The position numbers and the translations under genes are program-made. Source: CAYJEQ01 sp964371155 (lineage in GTDB: Bacteria > Bacillota > Clostridia > Oscillospirales > Ruminococcaceae). From it: a stretch of 64,000 bases of DNA. Shown one piece after another: positions 38,003 through 47,443 of this stretch (position 1 is its first letter; every line of letters starts with the position of its first letter). The notes beneath the pieces are model-generated. The model had not been told where the DNA came from and did not search any database. It saw only the letters and a program-made list of their open reading frames with translations. The DNA lies in NCBI GenBank assembly GCA_964371155.1, contig CAYJLI010000007.1, positions 1 to 64,000 on the forward strand, read 5' to 3'.

Positions 38003-38046
38003 ATGGAGTGTTTTCATCATTAGCGGTGAAAACACTCCATTTTTTA
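38003..38046 (+). terminator. Terminator of the EF-G paralogue gene
   Basis: A perfect 14-bp stem, ATGGAGTGTTTTCA (38003-38016) with 38027-38040, followed by TTTTTT. Confidence 0.95.
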
Positions 38047-38273
38047 TATCTTTATAATGAAAAAATGCATTTAGATGTTTTAGTATCTTTGCTATATTAA
38101 TACAGTAATGACAATCCATAAAAGATAATCCCTAAAAAAGCTGTATCTTATAGCAATACAAAGATTTTCTGCATTAGGTCAATTGATTTTGCCTATTTAA
38201 TATGGTAAAATGATTAGTAAATAAAAATTAATTACTCAGAAAAGAAAAAGGTTTAAAAGGTGATTGATGAGCC

Positions 38274-41200
38274 ATGAAAACTATTAATATTTTATATCAA
38301 AATGATGGATGTATAAAAGATGAAATAATTAGTAGCGAGATTGATTTAGAGAAAAAATATCTTGTAAAAGTCTTTTTAACAAAAATCAGCCCACAAGAAG
38401 CTGTTAAAACGGCATCTGAAATAAAGTCACTACTTCCGAATGCAGTCATAGTTGGTTGTGCAGTTTCGGGTGTGATTTATGATGGAGATATATATGAACA
38501 TGGCAGCCTTCTATCTATAATCGAATTTAGTAATGCTCAAGTTTATAATCATCTATTCTCTACAAAAGGGCTTTCTTCCTTTGAAGTAAATGAGTCTGTA
38601 AGAAGCTTCTGCGAAGACTATATGCCGTCCATGGCATTTATGTTTGTAGCGGATTATGGTAAAGTGGCAGAAAATTTAATTGAAGAATTTAGCGATATTA
38701 TGCCCGGTGTACCTGTTGTTGGCGGCACATCGGGATTTATTGATGAAAATAATCATGTGTGTTCCTATGTATTTAATGAAGAGGAATATATTGAAGAGGG
38801 GATAAATTTCACTGCTATTGGCAAGGACTTTTTATTGCCATACACGAATGTCGTGATGGGGCTTGAAGAAATCAGTGAAGAATTTACCATTACAAAAACC
38901 GATGGCGATTACATAGAAGAAATTGATGGGAATCCAGCCACAGAATTTTTCTTTAACAATCTTGCAATGAATTTCGATAGCAAAACGCTTGACAATAATC
39001 CTTCAAATATAGGCGATATACTTTCATATTTTCCAATTGTTGTGCAAAAATCCGATGTGAGCAGAATAGTGGAGCTTAATGAGGAAAATGAAAAAATAAG
39101 GCTATCTAAGTGCCCAGTTAAAGAAAATACAAAATTCAAAATTTCATATTTTAATACACTAAAAAGCTACGAACAATGGCAAGCGGTCTATTATGATTTA
39201 CAAACTACTCCTGCAGAAACTGTTTTTTGCTATTCATGCTTTTTAAGAAGGACACTTCTCAGCGAATTTGTCGGCTGGGAGATTAACGCATTTAAAAAAG
39301 CAAAAGTCTGCGGAGCTTTTTTCTTTGGAGAAATAGGAACAAATAAAAAAGATGTTGCAGGCTACTATAAAGGGACTTGTAGCTTCTTCACCATGGCGGA
39401 GCATGAAGAGTATTTAGATTTAAATTTAGATGTCTTTAATAATACAGATGCAATCGTCAATGGCGCTAATTCATTAATTAATAGGCTATCCCAAATTCAA
39501 AGCAGTGAGCTACACAGTGAAGATTTTATCAAAAATTTTAAAATGATTGATGAAGCAGCAAAGGAAAGAGTGCTAAGAGGCGAATTTTTAGATATTAAAA
39601 ATGTATTTGCGTTTATGCGCGAGGGAAATAGTGAGCGAAAAGATAAAATATGCGTAATTGCTGCTGAAAACCTCAAAGAAGTACAAAGTGCTTTAACCAT
39701 GGACGAATATAAAACAGCTAAGAAGCTTTTACTCGAAAAAATCAAAGCTTCATTAAGTGAGAATTTTTCGGAATTTGAAGCAGAATTATATCGTTATGAT
39801 GAAAATACAGTGTTTTTTACCGTGTCGGAAAATATAAGTAATCACGAATTTACTTCTGCCACAAAACTCATATATGAACAAATCAAAACCACTGAAATAT
39901 TACAGGACAAACCAGCCTTTATATCTAAATGTGCAATTTCGCTAAGAGGGTTAAAGTTAGATGATTTGATAGAATATCTAAGCAATACACCACCGTCCTC
40001 AGAGCAAGATGGATTTTATATTTGTGATGATATTTCAAAGGATTCTGATTTGCTAAAAAATGAGTTTAAAATGGTATCATCGCTTAAAGAAATAATTAGA
40101 ATAAATAGTGTAATTCCATATTTCCAAGGTATATATGATAATCAAAAAAACTACTTTTATGCATATGAAGCACTAATGCGCCTTCAAGAGCCGGGAGGGA
40201 AAATACTCTTCCCAGGCGATTTTATGGAGATATCAAAAAAATACAATCTTTATTTAGATCTAAGTTTATGCATGGTGCTTAAAGTGTTTGAGCTCTTTGA
40301 AGACAGGGAAGAAATAATAACTATAAATGTTTCAATACTCGACATTCTATCCGAAGAGTTTCAAAGCAAAGTTTTTGAAAAATTAGATAGCATGAAACAT
40401 ACCGCCCACTTTGTGTTTGAGCTTGTGGAAACCGAAATGGTGGAAGATTTTAATAAACTTAAAGACTTCATGCACAAAGCGAGGAGATACGGTATAAAAA
40501 TCGCCGTGGACGACTTTGGCGCAGGCTATTCCAACTTTATCGAAATAGGTAATTTGGATATAGACTACTTAAAAATCAATGGCTCACTAACTGAGCTTTT
40601 AGGTACTGATTCCAGCTATCAAAGCATCCTCCAGAGCATATATTATCTTAGTAAAAAAATGGGTGCACAGCTCATAGCTGAATGTGTGGAAACAGCCTCC
40701 ATGCAAAAGCAACTTGTAACAAGCGGTGTAAGGTTCTCACAAGGATATTTCTTCTCAAAGCCAATGCCTTTTGAAGATTTAGTCTCATTATCCGAAGCGA
40801 ATTTACAAAAGCAAGCCGAGGGGAATAGCGCAAATGAAGGGGATTTAAAAGATTTCTTCGCCTATAACGACAAAGCTAAAAAACAAAATAGAATTGTTTA
40901 TTGGGGTGGGATGACAACCTTAACAATCGCAATTTGCGCAGTTTTATTTTTCTTTAGCTTCAACAGCACTAAAGTAGAAGCAATGAATGATGAATTTCTA
41001 AATGAAATTGTAAATGGAATGTCGGATAAAATTTCTCAGAAAATGGAAGACTCCTCTAAAATGCTACTTACCATCGAAGCCGCAATTTCAGATGAAATAA
41101 GGCAGGCAGAGGGTCTAAAAGAAGAGGTAGCAGAATTATTAGATTATACTGGATTTGATAATATATATATTTCAATTAATGGAGAATTACCCATTGACAC

Positions 41201-42368
41201 AATGAAAAATCCTTTGTTAGTGGATGAGGAACTGATTTTTGGTAAAGCTAATGATGGAGAAATTGTGGTTATATCACCTGTAAAAGATGAGCATACCGAG
41301 GAATTATTAATTCTGCTCACCACACCGATATTTGTTGACGGCGAAAAAGTGGCTGAAATATTTGCTTCATATGAAGTGGATAATTTTGCAAATGTTCTTG
41401 CTTTAAGAGTTTTTGGAGGAGAAGCATTCTTCCATTTATGCGCAGTGGACGGCACTCCCATAGTAATCAGCGGTGATAGCCAAAATCTATTTAAGAGTGG
41501 CGATATGTACGATTTTATAGGCACGCTCAATATGAAAAATGGGCATACACCAAGCTCTATAAAGCAGAACATGATTGATGGATACAGCTGTGTTTTAAAA
41601 TATGAGGTAAACGGCGAAGAGCGCACAGCGGTTATGATGCCGATACATGGCACTGATTGGTGCGTAGTAAGCATCATGCAAAACGACATCACCACCGCAA
41701 TGGCACATGATATTAATACGGGGACATTTTACCTATCGGTATTTGTAGTTTTAATATTCTTAGGCTATTTTTTAGCAACTCAATATAATGCTTATAAAAA
41801 CCAAAAAGAACTTATGAGGGCGCTTGAAGCGAGTTATTTCCTTACAAACAGTTTGCAGACAAGCATTGAAACAGACCCTCTCACCAGAACATACAGCCGT
41901 GCAACGGCTATCGAAAAAATTACCGATGCAATAGCGGCTGCCAAAGTAAAAAATCAAACACATGCCTTTTTAATACTCGATGTAGACAATTTCAAACTAA
42001 TTAACGATACCTATGGGCATAATACGGGCGATTTATATTTACAAGAATTTGTTGGAGCAGTAAGAAGTACACTCAGAGCAGGGGATATCATTGGAAGAAT
42101 AGGTGGGGATGAGTTCTTAATCTTACTAACAAATATTGGTGCCAAAGAAAATGCAAAAATGGTAATAGAGCGAATATTTGAAAATGTTAATAATATTTCA
42201 CTAAATGGAGTCTCGCTTGATTATGTAAGTGTGAGTGCTGGCGTATCTCTTGCCCCACAAACAGCGGATAATTATGAAGAACTAACGATATCCGCTGATA
42301 AAGCGCTGTATAAGGCGAAAAATGCAGGTAAAAATAAATTTGTTTTCAGTGATGAAATAGAAGCATAA
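38274..42368 (+). CDS. FIST-EAL-Cache-GGDEF c-di-GMP signalling protein
   Basis: 1364 residues with an unusual order. Residues 1-375 match FIST_N/FIST_C, a small-ligand sensor, in the cytoplasm. Residues 400-600 are unassigned. Residues 603-845 form an EAL domain with E632, N685, E716/E719, D746-D747, K767, E803/E806 and Q823, so it appears active. A TM helix (877-897) leads to an extracytoplasmic Cache-like domain (905-1145) and a second TM (1153-1170). The C-terminal GGDEF domain (about 1198-1364) has an intact GGDEF (1277-1281) and an RxxD inhibitory site (1268-1271) five residues before it. It should therefore both make and break c-di-GMP. It is monocistronic. Confidence 0.9.
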   Translation: MKTINILYQNDGCIKDEIISSEIDLEKKYLVKVFLTKISPQEAVKTASEIKSLLPNAVIVGCAVSGVIYDGDIYEHGSLLSIIEFSNAQVYNHLFSTKGLSSFEVNESVRSFCEDYMPSMAFMFVADYGKVAENLIEEFSDIMPGVPVVGGTSGFIDENNHVCSYVFNEEEYIEEGINFTAIGKDFLLPYTNVVMGLEEISEEFTITKTDGDYIEEIDGNPATEFFFNNLAMNFDSKTLDNNPSNIGDILSYFPIVVQKSDVSRIVELNEENEKIRLSKCPVKENTKFKISYFNTLKSYEQWQAVYYDLQTTPAETVFCYSCFLRRTLLSEFVGWEINAFKKAKVCGAFFFGEIGTNKKDVAGYYKGTCSFFTMAEHEEYLDLNLDVFNNTDAIVNGANSLINRLSQIQSSELHSEDFIKNFKMIDEAAKERVLRGEFLDIKNVFAFMREGNSERKDKICVIAAENLKEVQSALTMDEYKTAKKLLLEKIKASLSENFSEFEAELYRYDENTVFFTVSENISNHEFTSATKLIYEQIKTTEILQDKPAFISKCAISLRGLKLDDLIEYLSNTPPSSEQDGFYICDDISKDSDLLKNEFKMVSSLKEIIRINSVIPYFQGIYDNQKNYFYAYEALMRLQEPGGKILFPGDFMEISKKYNLYLDLSLCMVLKVFELFEDREEIITINVSILDILSEEFQSKVFEKLDSMKHTAHFVFELVETEMVEDFNKLKDFMHKARRYGIKIAVDDFGAGYSNFIEIGNLDIDYLKINGSLTELLGTDSSYQSILQSIYYLSKKMGAQLIAECVETASMQKQLVTSGVRFSQGYFFSKPMPFEDLVSLSEANLQKQAEGNSANEGDLKDFFAYNDKAKKQNRIVYWGGMTTLTIAICAVLFFFSFNSTKVEAMNDEFLNEIVNGMSDKISQKMEDSSKMLLTIEAAISDEIRQAEGLKEEVAELLDYTGFDNIYISINGELPIDTMKNPLLVDEELIFGKANDGEIVVISPVKDEHTEELLILLTTPIFVDGEKVAEIFASYEVDNFANVLALRVFGGEAFFHLCAVDGTPIVISGDSQNLFKSGDMYDFIGTLNMKNGHTPSSIKQNMIDGYSCVLKYEVNGEERTAVMMPIHGTDWCVVSIMQNDITTAMAHDINTGTFYLSVFVVLIFLGYFLATQYNAYKNQKELMRALEASYFLTNSLQTSIETDPLTRTYSRATAIEKITDAIAAAKVKNQTHAFLILDVDNFKLINDTYGHNTGDLYLQEFVGAVRSTLRAGDIIGRIGGDEFLILLTNIGAKENAKMVIERIFENVNNISLNGVSLDYVSVSAGVSLAPQTADNYEELTISADKALYKAKNAGKNKFVFSDEIEA

Positions 42369-42412
42369 TAAAAATGCCTTCAGCAGTAGTCATAATATTT
42401 CTCACATCAATT

Positions 42413-42455
42413 TTAAAAGCTTTTCGATGGGCTATATCCGTCGAAAAGCTTTTAA
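42413..42455 (+). terminator. Strong hairpin after the FIST-EAL-GGDEF gene
   Basis: An 18-bp stem (one G-U), TTAAAAGCTTTTCGATGG (42413-42430) with 42438-42455, 7-nt loop. A proper U-tract is lacking after the stem, so termination is likely but not certain. Confidence 0.7.
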
Positions 42456-42531
42456 TGAGCAATATAATTTTTAAATATATTTTAAAACTTAATATATGTA
42501 AAGGCGTGTTCTCATCTATAAAACCTGCCAA

Positions 42532-42603
42532 CGTAAAAACTTAGCATATTTACGACCTTTTTATTCTGCCTCCCTACCTTTGAAAGAAAAGAATGGTCAT
42601 AAA
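42532..42603 (+). promoter_or_regulatory. Partial copy of the shared leader element (copy 3), before polA
   Basis: TTTACGACC (42549-42557) can pair with GGTCATAAA (42595-42603), 8 of 9, with 37 nt between, matching 38 nt in the two better copies. The following sequence GAAAGAAAAGAATGGTCATAAATATG is nearly identical to that before the COG0523 gene. The P1 stem is not conserved. The P2 5' arm can instead pair with CGTAAA (42532-42537), forming a hairpin followed by ACCTTTTT. Confidence 0.4.
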
Positions 42604-42604
42604 T

Positions 42605-42670
42605 ATGTATAACGAAATGGAGATTACTTATGAAGCTTTTAGCACTCGACTCAAACAGCATATTAAATAG
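42605..42670 (+). other. Short upstream frame overlapping the polA start
   Basis: ATG 42605 follows the shared leader and opens a 21-codon frame (MYNEMEITYEAFS...) that ends at TAG 42668, out of frame with polA (ATG 42630). If translated it would couple to or compete with polA initiation. It may be a relic of the leader rather than a real peptide. Confidence 0.3.
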
Positions 42671-45191
42671 AGCATTTTATGGAATAAAACTACTTACAAC
42701 CAAAAATGGTGAATACACCAATGCGGTATATGGGTTCATAAATATTTTATTAAAGCTTTTAGATGAAACAAAACCCGATGCAGTAGCGTGCGCCTTCGAT
42801 TTAAAAGCCCCAACTTTCAGGCACAAGATGTATGATGGCTATAAGGCACAGCGTAAAGGAATGCCCGAAGAGCTTGCGGCACAGCTACCACTTATTAAAG
42901 AGCTACTTCACTGCCTTGGATATAAAGTGGTGTCACTCGAGGGCTATGAAGCGGACGACATACTCGGCACCCTTTCCAAGAGATGCAGGGATGCAGGGGA
43001 TGAATGCGTGATTGCCACAGGGGATAGGGATAGCTTACAGCTCGTGGGTGACGGTGTTACAGTACTTCTTGCCACAACTAAGATGGGTAGAAGTGAAACC
43101 ATAGTCTATGACGAGGGCGTAATATTTGAAAAATACGGTGTATCACCAAAGGCTTTAATTGAAGTAAAAGCACTTATGGGTGATAGCTCGGATAATATTC
43201 CGGGTGTTGCAGGTGTTGGGGAAAAAACAGCGCTTGCTTTAGTGTCGAAATTTAACACACTTGAAGGCATCTATTTAAACATCGAAGATGCCTCGATAAA
43301 AAAAGGTGTGAGGGAAAAGCTGATAGCGGATAAAGATATGGCGTACCTAAGCAGGGAGCTTGCCACAATTAATTGTGATATGCCACTGAGCGGTGAACTC
43401 AGTGAATATTTAATAGGCGAATGTGATAAAAGTGAGGCGGCAAAGCTTCTGCAAAGGCTTGAAATGTACAGCATAATTAAAAAATTAGGCATGGATAACA
43501 TTGAAATTGCACCTCTAAAGCAAAAAGAAGCAAAAGAGTCCATCACTATAATTAAAAAAGAGTATGACGAAAGAGTGTCCTTGGACAGCGATTTACTATT
43601 CCTATATATAAATTCAGACAGCAAGGAAATGCCGACCGATTTTGAGCTTTTATGCGGTGATGTAATTTACACATCGAGTGATACGGAGCTTGAAAATTAT
43701 TTGCCGGTCATTATGAAGCAAAGCAATAAGATAGTGACAAACAACAGCAAACCCCTTTATAAGTTTTTGATTAAAAAGGGTATAGAGCCACAAAAAGTCC
43801 TTTTTGACACTTCAGTGGCAGGGTATTTGCTCAGTGCATCTTCAAATGATTATACACCCAAAAGGCTTTTTGACGAGTATGGTGGAGAGCTTCTCTATAA
43901 ATGCGAAGATGCAACTGTTATTTATCTTCAGGCAATATATGAAACACTGAATGAGCAACTTCACAAAACAGGAATGGATAATCTTTTCTTTGAAATAGAA
44001 ATGCCCCTCACAATAGTGCTATCAGATATGGAGCATTACGGTTTTGAGCTGGACATAAAGGGGATTAAAGAATACGGAGCGGAAATAGATAAAAAAATTA
44101 TAAACCTTACCCAAAAGATATATGAGTATTCAGAGGGAGAATTTAATATAAATTCACCGAAGCAATTAGGCGATGTTCTTTTTGAAAAACTCGAATTACC
44201 TCATGGTAAAAAGACGAAAACAGGTTATTCAACCAATGCCGATGTGCTCGAAAATCTAAGGAAAAAGCATCCGATTATAGATAATATCCTTGAATATCGC
44301 AGTTTAGCAAAGCTAAAATCAACATATGTTGAGGGGCTCTTAAAAGTGGTGGATGAAAGTGGTAGAATTCATACTAATTTTAAACAAACTGAAACCCGAA
44401 CAGGACGAATTAGCTCCACCGAGCCAAATATGCAAAATATTCCCGTTCGCACTGAATTAGGCGCAATGCTTCGCAAGTTTTTTAAAGCGAGCGAGGGGAA
44501 TTTGCTTGTGGATGCCGACTATTCACAAATAGAGCTCAGAGTGCTTAGCAGTATGTCGGAAGATGAAAATATGTGCCAAGCCTTTGTTGATGGTGAAGAC
44601 ATTCATACTAAGACAGCCGCAGAAGTTTTCGATATGCCACCTCTATTTATTACCTCGGAAATGAGGGGGAGAGCAAAAGCGGTAAACTTTGGTATAGTAT
44701 ATGGCATAGGTGCATTTTCACTCTCCAAAGACATAGGGGTAACCGTGGCAGAAGCCGATAAATACATCAAGGGGTATCTGCGCACATATGAGGGTGTAAA
44801 GCGATATATGGACGAAACCGTTAAACAGGGAACAGAGCTTGGCTATGTGAGCACTGTTTACGGCAGACGCAGGTATTTACCCGAGCTTAAAGCCTCAAAC
44901 AAGATACAAAAAGCATTTGGAGAAAGAGTTGCGATGAATATGCCGATACAGGGCACTGCAGCGGACATAATAAAAATTGCAATGATAAAGGTTTACAATC
45001 GGCTTTTAGAAGAAAAATTAAAAGCAAAACTCATATTGCAAATTCACGATGAATTAATAATAGAATGCCCTGAATCAGAAGCGGAAAAAGTGCGACAATT
45101 AGTTGAATATGAAATGCAAAATGCTGTTAAATTAAAAGTTCCGCTAATTGCAGAGGGCAAAATTGGAGCGAATTGGTTTGAAGCTAAATAG
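42630..45191 (+). CDS. polA: DNA polymerase I
   Basis: An 853-residue repair and Okazaki-fragment polymerase. The N-terminal 5'-3' exonuclease (about 1-285) is intact (EADDILGTL, GDSSDNIPGV). The middle 3'-5' exonuclease fold (about 300-460) lacks a recognisable DxE motif, so proofreading is probably absent, as in Bacillus-type enzymes. The polymerase domain has motif A DYSQIELR (D630), motif B RGRAKAVNFGIVYG (679-692) and motif C HDE (806-808). TGGAG lies 7 bp before ATG 42630. Its end overlaps the convergent small gene by 8 bp. Confidence 0.97.
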   Translation: MKLLALDSNSILNRAFYGIKLLTTKNGEYTNAVYGFINILLKLLDETKPDAVACAFDLKAPTFRHKMYDGYKAQRKGMPEELAAQLPLIKELLHCLGYKVVSLEGYEADDILGTLSKRCRDAGDECVIATGDRDSLQLVGDGVTVLLATTKMGRSETIVYDEGVIFEKYGVSPKALIEVKALMGDSSDNIPGVAGVGEKTALALVSKFNTLEGIYLNIEDASIKKGVREKLIADKDMAYLSRELATINCDMPLSGELSEYLIGECDKSEAAKLLQRLEMYSIIKKLGMDNIEIAPLKQKEAKESITIIKKEYDERVSLDSDLLFLYINSDSKEMPTDFELLCGDVIYTSSDTELENYLPVIMKQSNKIVTNNSKPLYKFLIKKGIEPQKVLFDTSVAGYLLSASSNDYTPKRLFDEYGGELLYKCEDATVIYLQAIYETLNEQLHKTGMDNLFFEIEMPLTIVLSDMEHYGFELDIKGIKEYGAEIDKKIINLTQKIYEYSEGEFNINSPKQLGDVLFEKLELPHGKKTKTGYSTNADVLENLRKKHPIIDNILEYRSLAKLKSTYVEGLLKVVDESGRIHTNFKQTETRTGRISSTEPNMQNIPVRTELGAMLRKFFKASEGNLLVDADYSQIELRVLSSMSEDENMCQAFVDGEDIHTKTAAEVFDMPPLFITSEMRGRAKAVNFGIVYGIGAFSLSKDIGVTVAEADKYIKGYLRTYEGVKRYMDETVKQGTELGYVSTVYGRRRYLPELKASNKIQKAFGERVAMNMPIQGTAADIIKIAMIKVYNRLLEEKLKAKLILQIHDELIIECPESEAEKVRQLVEYEMQNAVKLKVPLIAEGKIGANWFEAK

Positions 45192-45447
45192 AAAGTGATC
45201 CCTCGTTAATTTGAAGTGAACTACTGTCCGAGCTCGATGCACATATGATGCTTTGCGCAAGTATGCTCGTTAAATTATCATTTATGAGATTTGATATATT
45301 TATAAGTGTTTCAATTTCTCTTTTGCTCCTATTTTTACTTAGGGCAATCGAAATTGCAGCAGAGAGTAAAATAACTTCATCCGAGCTTAGGCAGGAAATA
45401 TCTTTTATAATCATATTTGATGATTGGTTTTCTGGTTTGTTATTCAA
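45184..45447 (-). CDS. Small conserved hypothetical protein, DUF6774-like
   Basis: 87 residues, starting at TTG 45447 with a perfect AGGAGG 10 bp upstream (ATG 45414 is an alternative). A helical middle region, LSSDEVILLSAAISIALSK followed by INDNLTSILAQSI, resembles the small clostridial DUF6774 family. The tail is serine-rich. Function is unknown. It converges on polA with an 8-bp overlap of stop codons and no terminator between. The opposite-strand frame over the same bases has no ribosome site. Confidence 0.65.
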   Translation of the reverse strand: MNNKPENQSSNMIIKDISCLSSDEVILLSAAISIALSKNRSKREIETLINISNLINDNLTSILAQSIICASSSDSSSLQINEGSLSI

Positions 45448-45705
45448 AACTTATTTTCCTCCTAAAGAATAATACTGCGCTACTAAAAACATATGATAAA
45501 GATACAATAATAATGTATATTGTACTAACAAATTCCTTGACATAGTCAAGATAAAAATGTAAAATAATATAAAGTGTATAAAATATATATTTATATATTT
45601 ATGTATTGCACAAAATATTTTACAGTATTAAAGTAAAATATTTATGCACTTTATTATAACAGTGATTTGAAAAAAAATTAAAAGAAAGGAGGCGAATTTA
45701 CTGTT

Positions 45706-47259
45706 ATGCCAGACTATTTATACTTAGCGATTGCGATAGTAGTCGTGTTAATTGTCTTTATATTTGCGATAAATTCATTTTTGAAGTATAGGAAAAGCGT
45801 TGCCGAAGGTGAAATCGGAAATGCTGAAAAAGAAGCAAAAAGAATTTTAAATGATGCAATTAAAGCATCTGAAAGCAAAAAGAAAGAGGCAATAGTTGAA
45901 TCCAAAGAAGAAATTTACAAAATGCGCAACGAGGCTGAAAAAGAAATTAAAGAGCGAAGAAACGAAGTAACCAGACTTGAGCGCAGAGTACAGCAAAAAG
46001 AAGAAGCTTTAGACAAAAAGAACGAAAGCTTTGAGAAAAAAGAAGAAGCTCTTAAAGACAGGCAAAAAGAAGTAGAAAAAACACTTGAAGAAGCACAGGT
46101 TGTAAAGCAACACCAATTTGATATGCTCGAAAAAATATCGGGTTACACAAGTGAACAAGCAAAAGAATTTTTACTGCAAAATCTTGAATCAGAGCTTACC
46201 AGAGAAAAAGCACTTAAAATTGTTCAAATTGAAACTCAATTAAAAGAAGAATCCGACCAAAAAGCGAGAGAGATAATATCCCAAGCAATCCAGCGTTGTG
46301 CCGCTGAACATGTAACCGAGGTTACTGTGTCGGTTGTACCACTTCCAAATGATGAAATGAAAGGCAGAATTATTGGTAGAGAAGGTAGAAATATCCGCAC
46401 TATTGAAACACTTACCGGTGTGGATTTAATCATAGATGATACACCTGAAGCTATTACATTATCAAGCCATGACCCTGTTAAGCGTGAGGTTGCAAGAATT
46501 GCAATTGAAAAGCTAATTTTAGATGGAAGAATACATCCTGCTCGAATAGAGGAAACAGTTGAAAAAGCGAGAAAAGATGTTGAAGTCAAAATTAAGCAAG
46601 ATGGCGAAAGAGCAGTAATGGATACAGGGATACATAACATGCATCCCGAAATCATAAGACTTTTAGGTAGAATGAGATATCGTTCAAGCTATGGGCAAAA
46701 TGTTCTTCATCACTCGATCGAAGTTGCTCACCTTGCAGGAATTATGGCAGCTGAGCTCGGCGCTGATATAACTCAAGCTAAGCGTGCAGGCCTTATCCAT
46801 GACATTGGTAAAGCACTTACACATGAAATTGAAGGTTCACATGTTGATATCGGTGTAGATATCGCTAAAAAATACAAAGAAGCTCCTGAAATCATTCATG
46901 CAATCGAAGCACATCATGGTGATGTTGAGGCTAAGACCATTGTTGCATGCCTTGTACAGGCGGCGGACGCAATTTCAGCTGCAAGACCTGGTGCAAGAAG
47001 AGAAAACCTTGAAAACTACATTAAGCGTCTGCAAAAACTTGAAGAGCTTGCAAACTCATTTGAGGGTGTTGATAAATCCTTTGCAATTCAAGCGGGCAGA
47101 GAAATACGCATAATGATTAAACCAAATGTTATTGCTGATGACAAAATGATTGTTGCGGCTCGTGATATTGTTAAGAAGATTGAAGAAGAGCTTGATTATC
47201 CAGGACAAATTAAGGTTCATCTGATAAGAGAAACAAGAACTATCGAATACGCAAAATAA
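45706..47259 (+). CDS. rny: Ribonuclease Y
   Basis: A 517-residue membrane-anchored endoribonuclease that starts mRNA decay in Firmicutes. An N-terminal TM helix (4-22) is followed by a long charged coiled coil (about 30-190), a KH RNA-binding domain with GRIIGREGRNI (220-230), and an HD nuclease domain with H365-D366 in LIHDIGKAL. Length is typical. AAAGGAGG lies about 12 bp before ATG 45706. It is monocistronic with a strong terminator. Confidence 0.97.
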   Translation: MPDYLYLAIAIVVVLIVFIFAINSFLKYRKSVAEGEIGNAEKEAKRILNDAIKASESKKKEAIVESKEEIYKMRNEAEKEIKERRNEVTRLERRVQQKEEALDKKNESFEKKEEALKDRQKEVEKTLEEAQVVKQHQFDMLEKISGYTSEQAKEFLLQNLESELTREKALKIVQIETQLKEESDQKAREIISQAIQRCAAEHVTEVTVSVVPLPNDEMKGRIIGREGRNIRTIETLTGVDLIIDDTPEAITLSSHDPVKREVARIAIEKLILDGRIHPARIEETVEKARKDVEVKIKQDGERAVMDTGIHNMHPEIIRLLGRMRYRSSYGQNVLHHSIEVAHLAGIMAAELGADITQAKRAGLIHDIGKALTHEIEGSHVDIGVDIAKKYKEAPEIIHAIEAHHGDVEAKTIVACLVQAADAISAARPGARRENLENYIKRLQKLEELANSFEGVDKSFAIQAGREIRIMIKPNVIADDKMIVAARDIVKKIEEELDYPGQIKVHLIRETRTIEYAK

Positions 47260-47295
47260 ATTGATTATCTAAAAGACAAATATTTTATAGTAATT

Positions 47296-47332
47296 AAAAC
47301 CGAAATCACAAATTTGTGATTTCGGTTTTTTA
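47296..47332 (+). terminator. Terminator of rny
   Basis: A palindrome with arms AAAACCGAAATCACAAA and TTTGTGATTTCGGTTTT (47296-47329), followed by further T. Confidence 0.93.
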
Positions 47333-47362
47333 TTGTGGAAAGAATTAGTGAGATAGGCAGCT

Positions 47363-47400
47363 AAAAAAATTCGGTGCTCCACCGTAGGCGAAACACCGAA
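47363..47400 (-). terminator. Terminator of ychF
   Basis: On the minus strand TTCGGTG pairs with CACCGAA (47370-47376 with 47394-47400), followed by A and seven T. Confidence 0.88.
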
Positions 47401-47443
47401 AATCTAAGTTATTGATAGTAAATAATTCTACTAAATATTTATA

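Noticed and set aside
45245..45472. 75-codon plus-strand frame opposite the small DUF6774-like gene
   Set aside because: No ribosome site. The minus-strand frame has a perfect AGGAGG and a family-like sequence.
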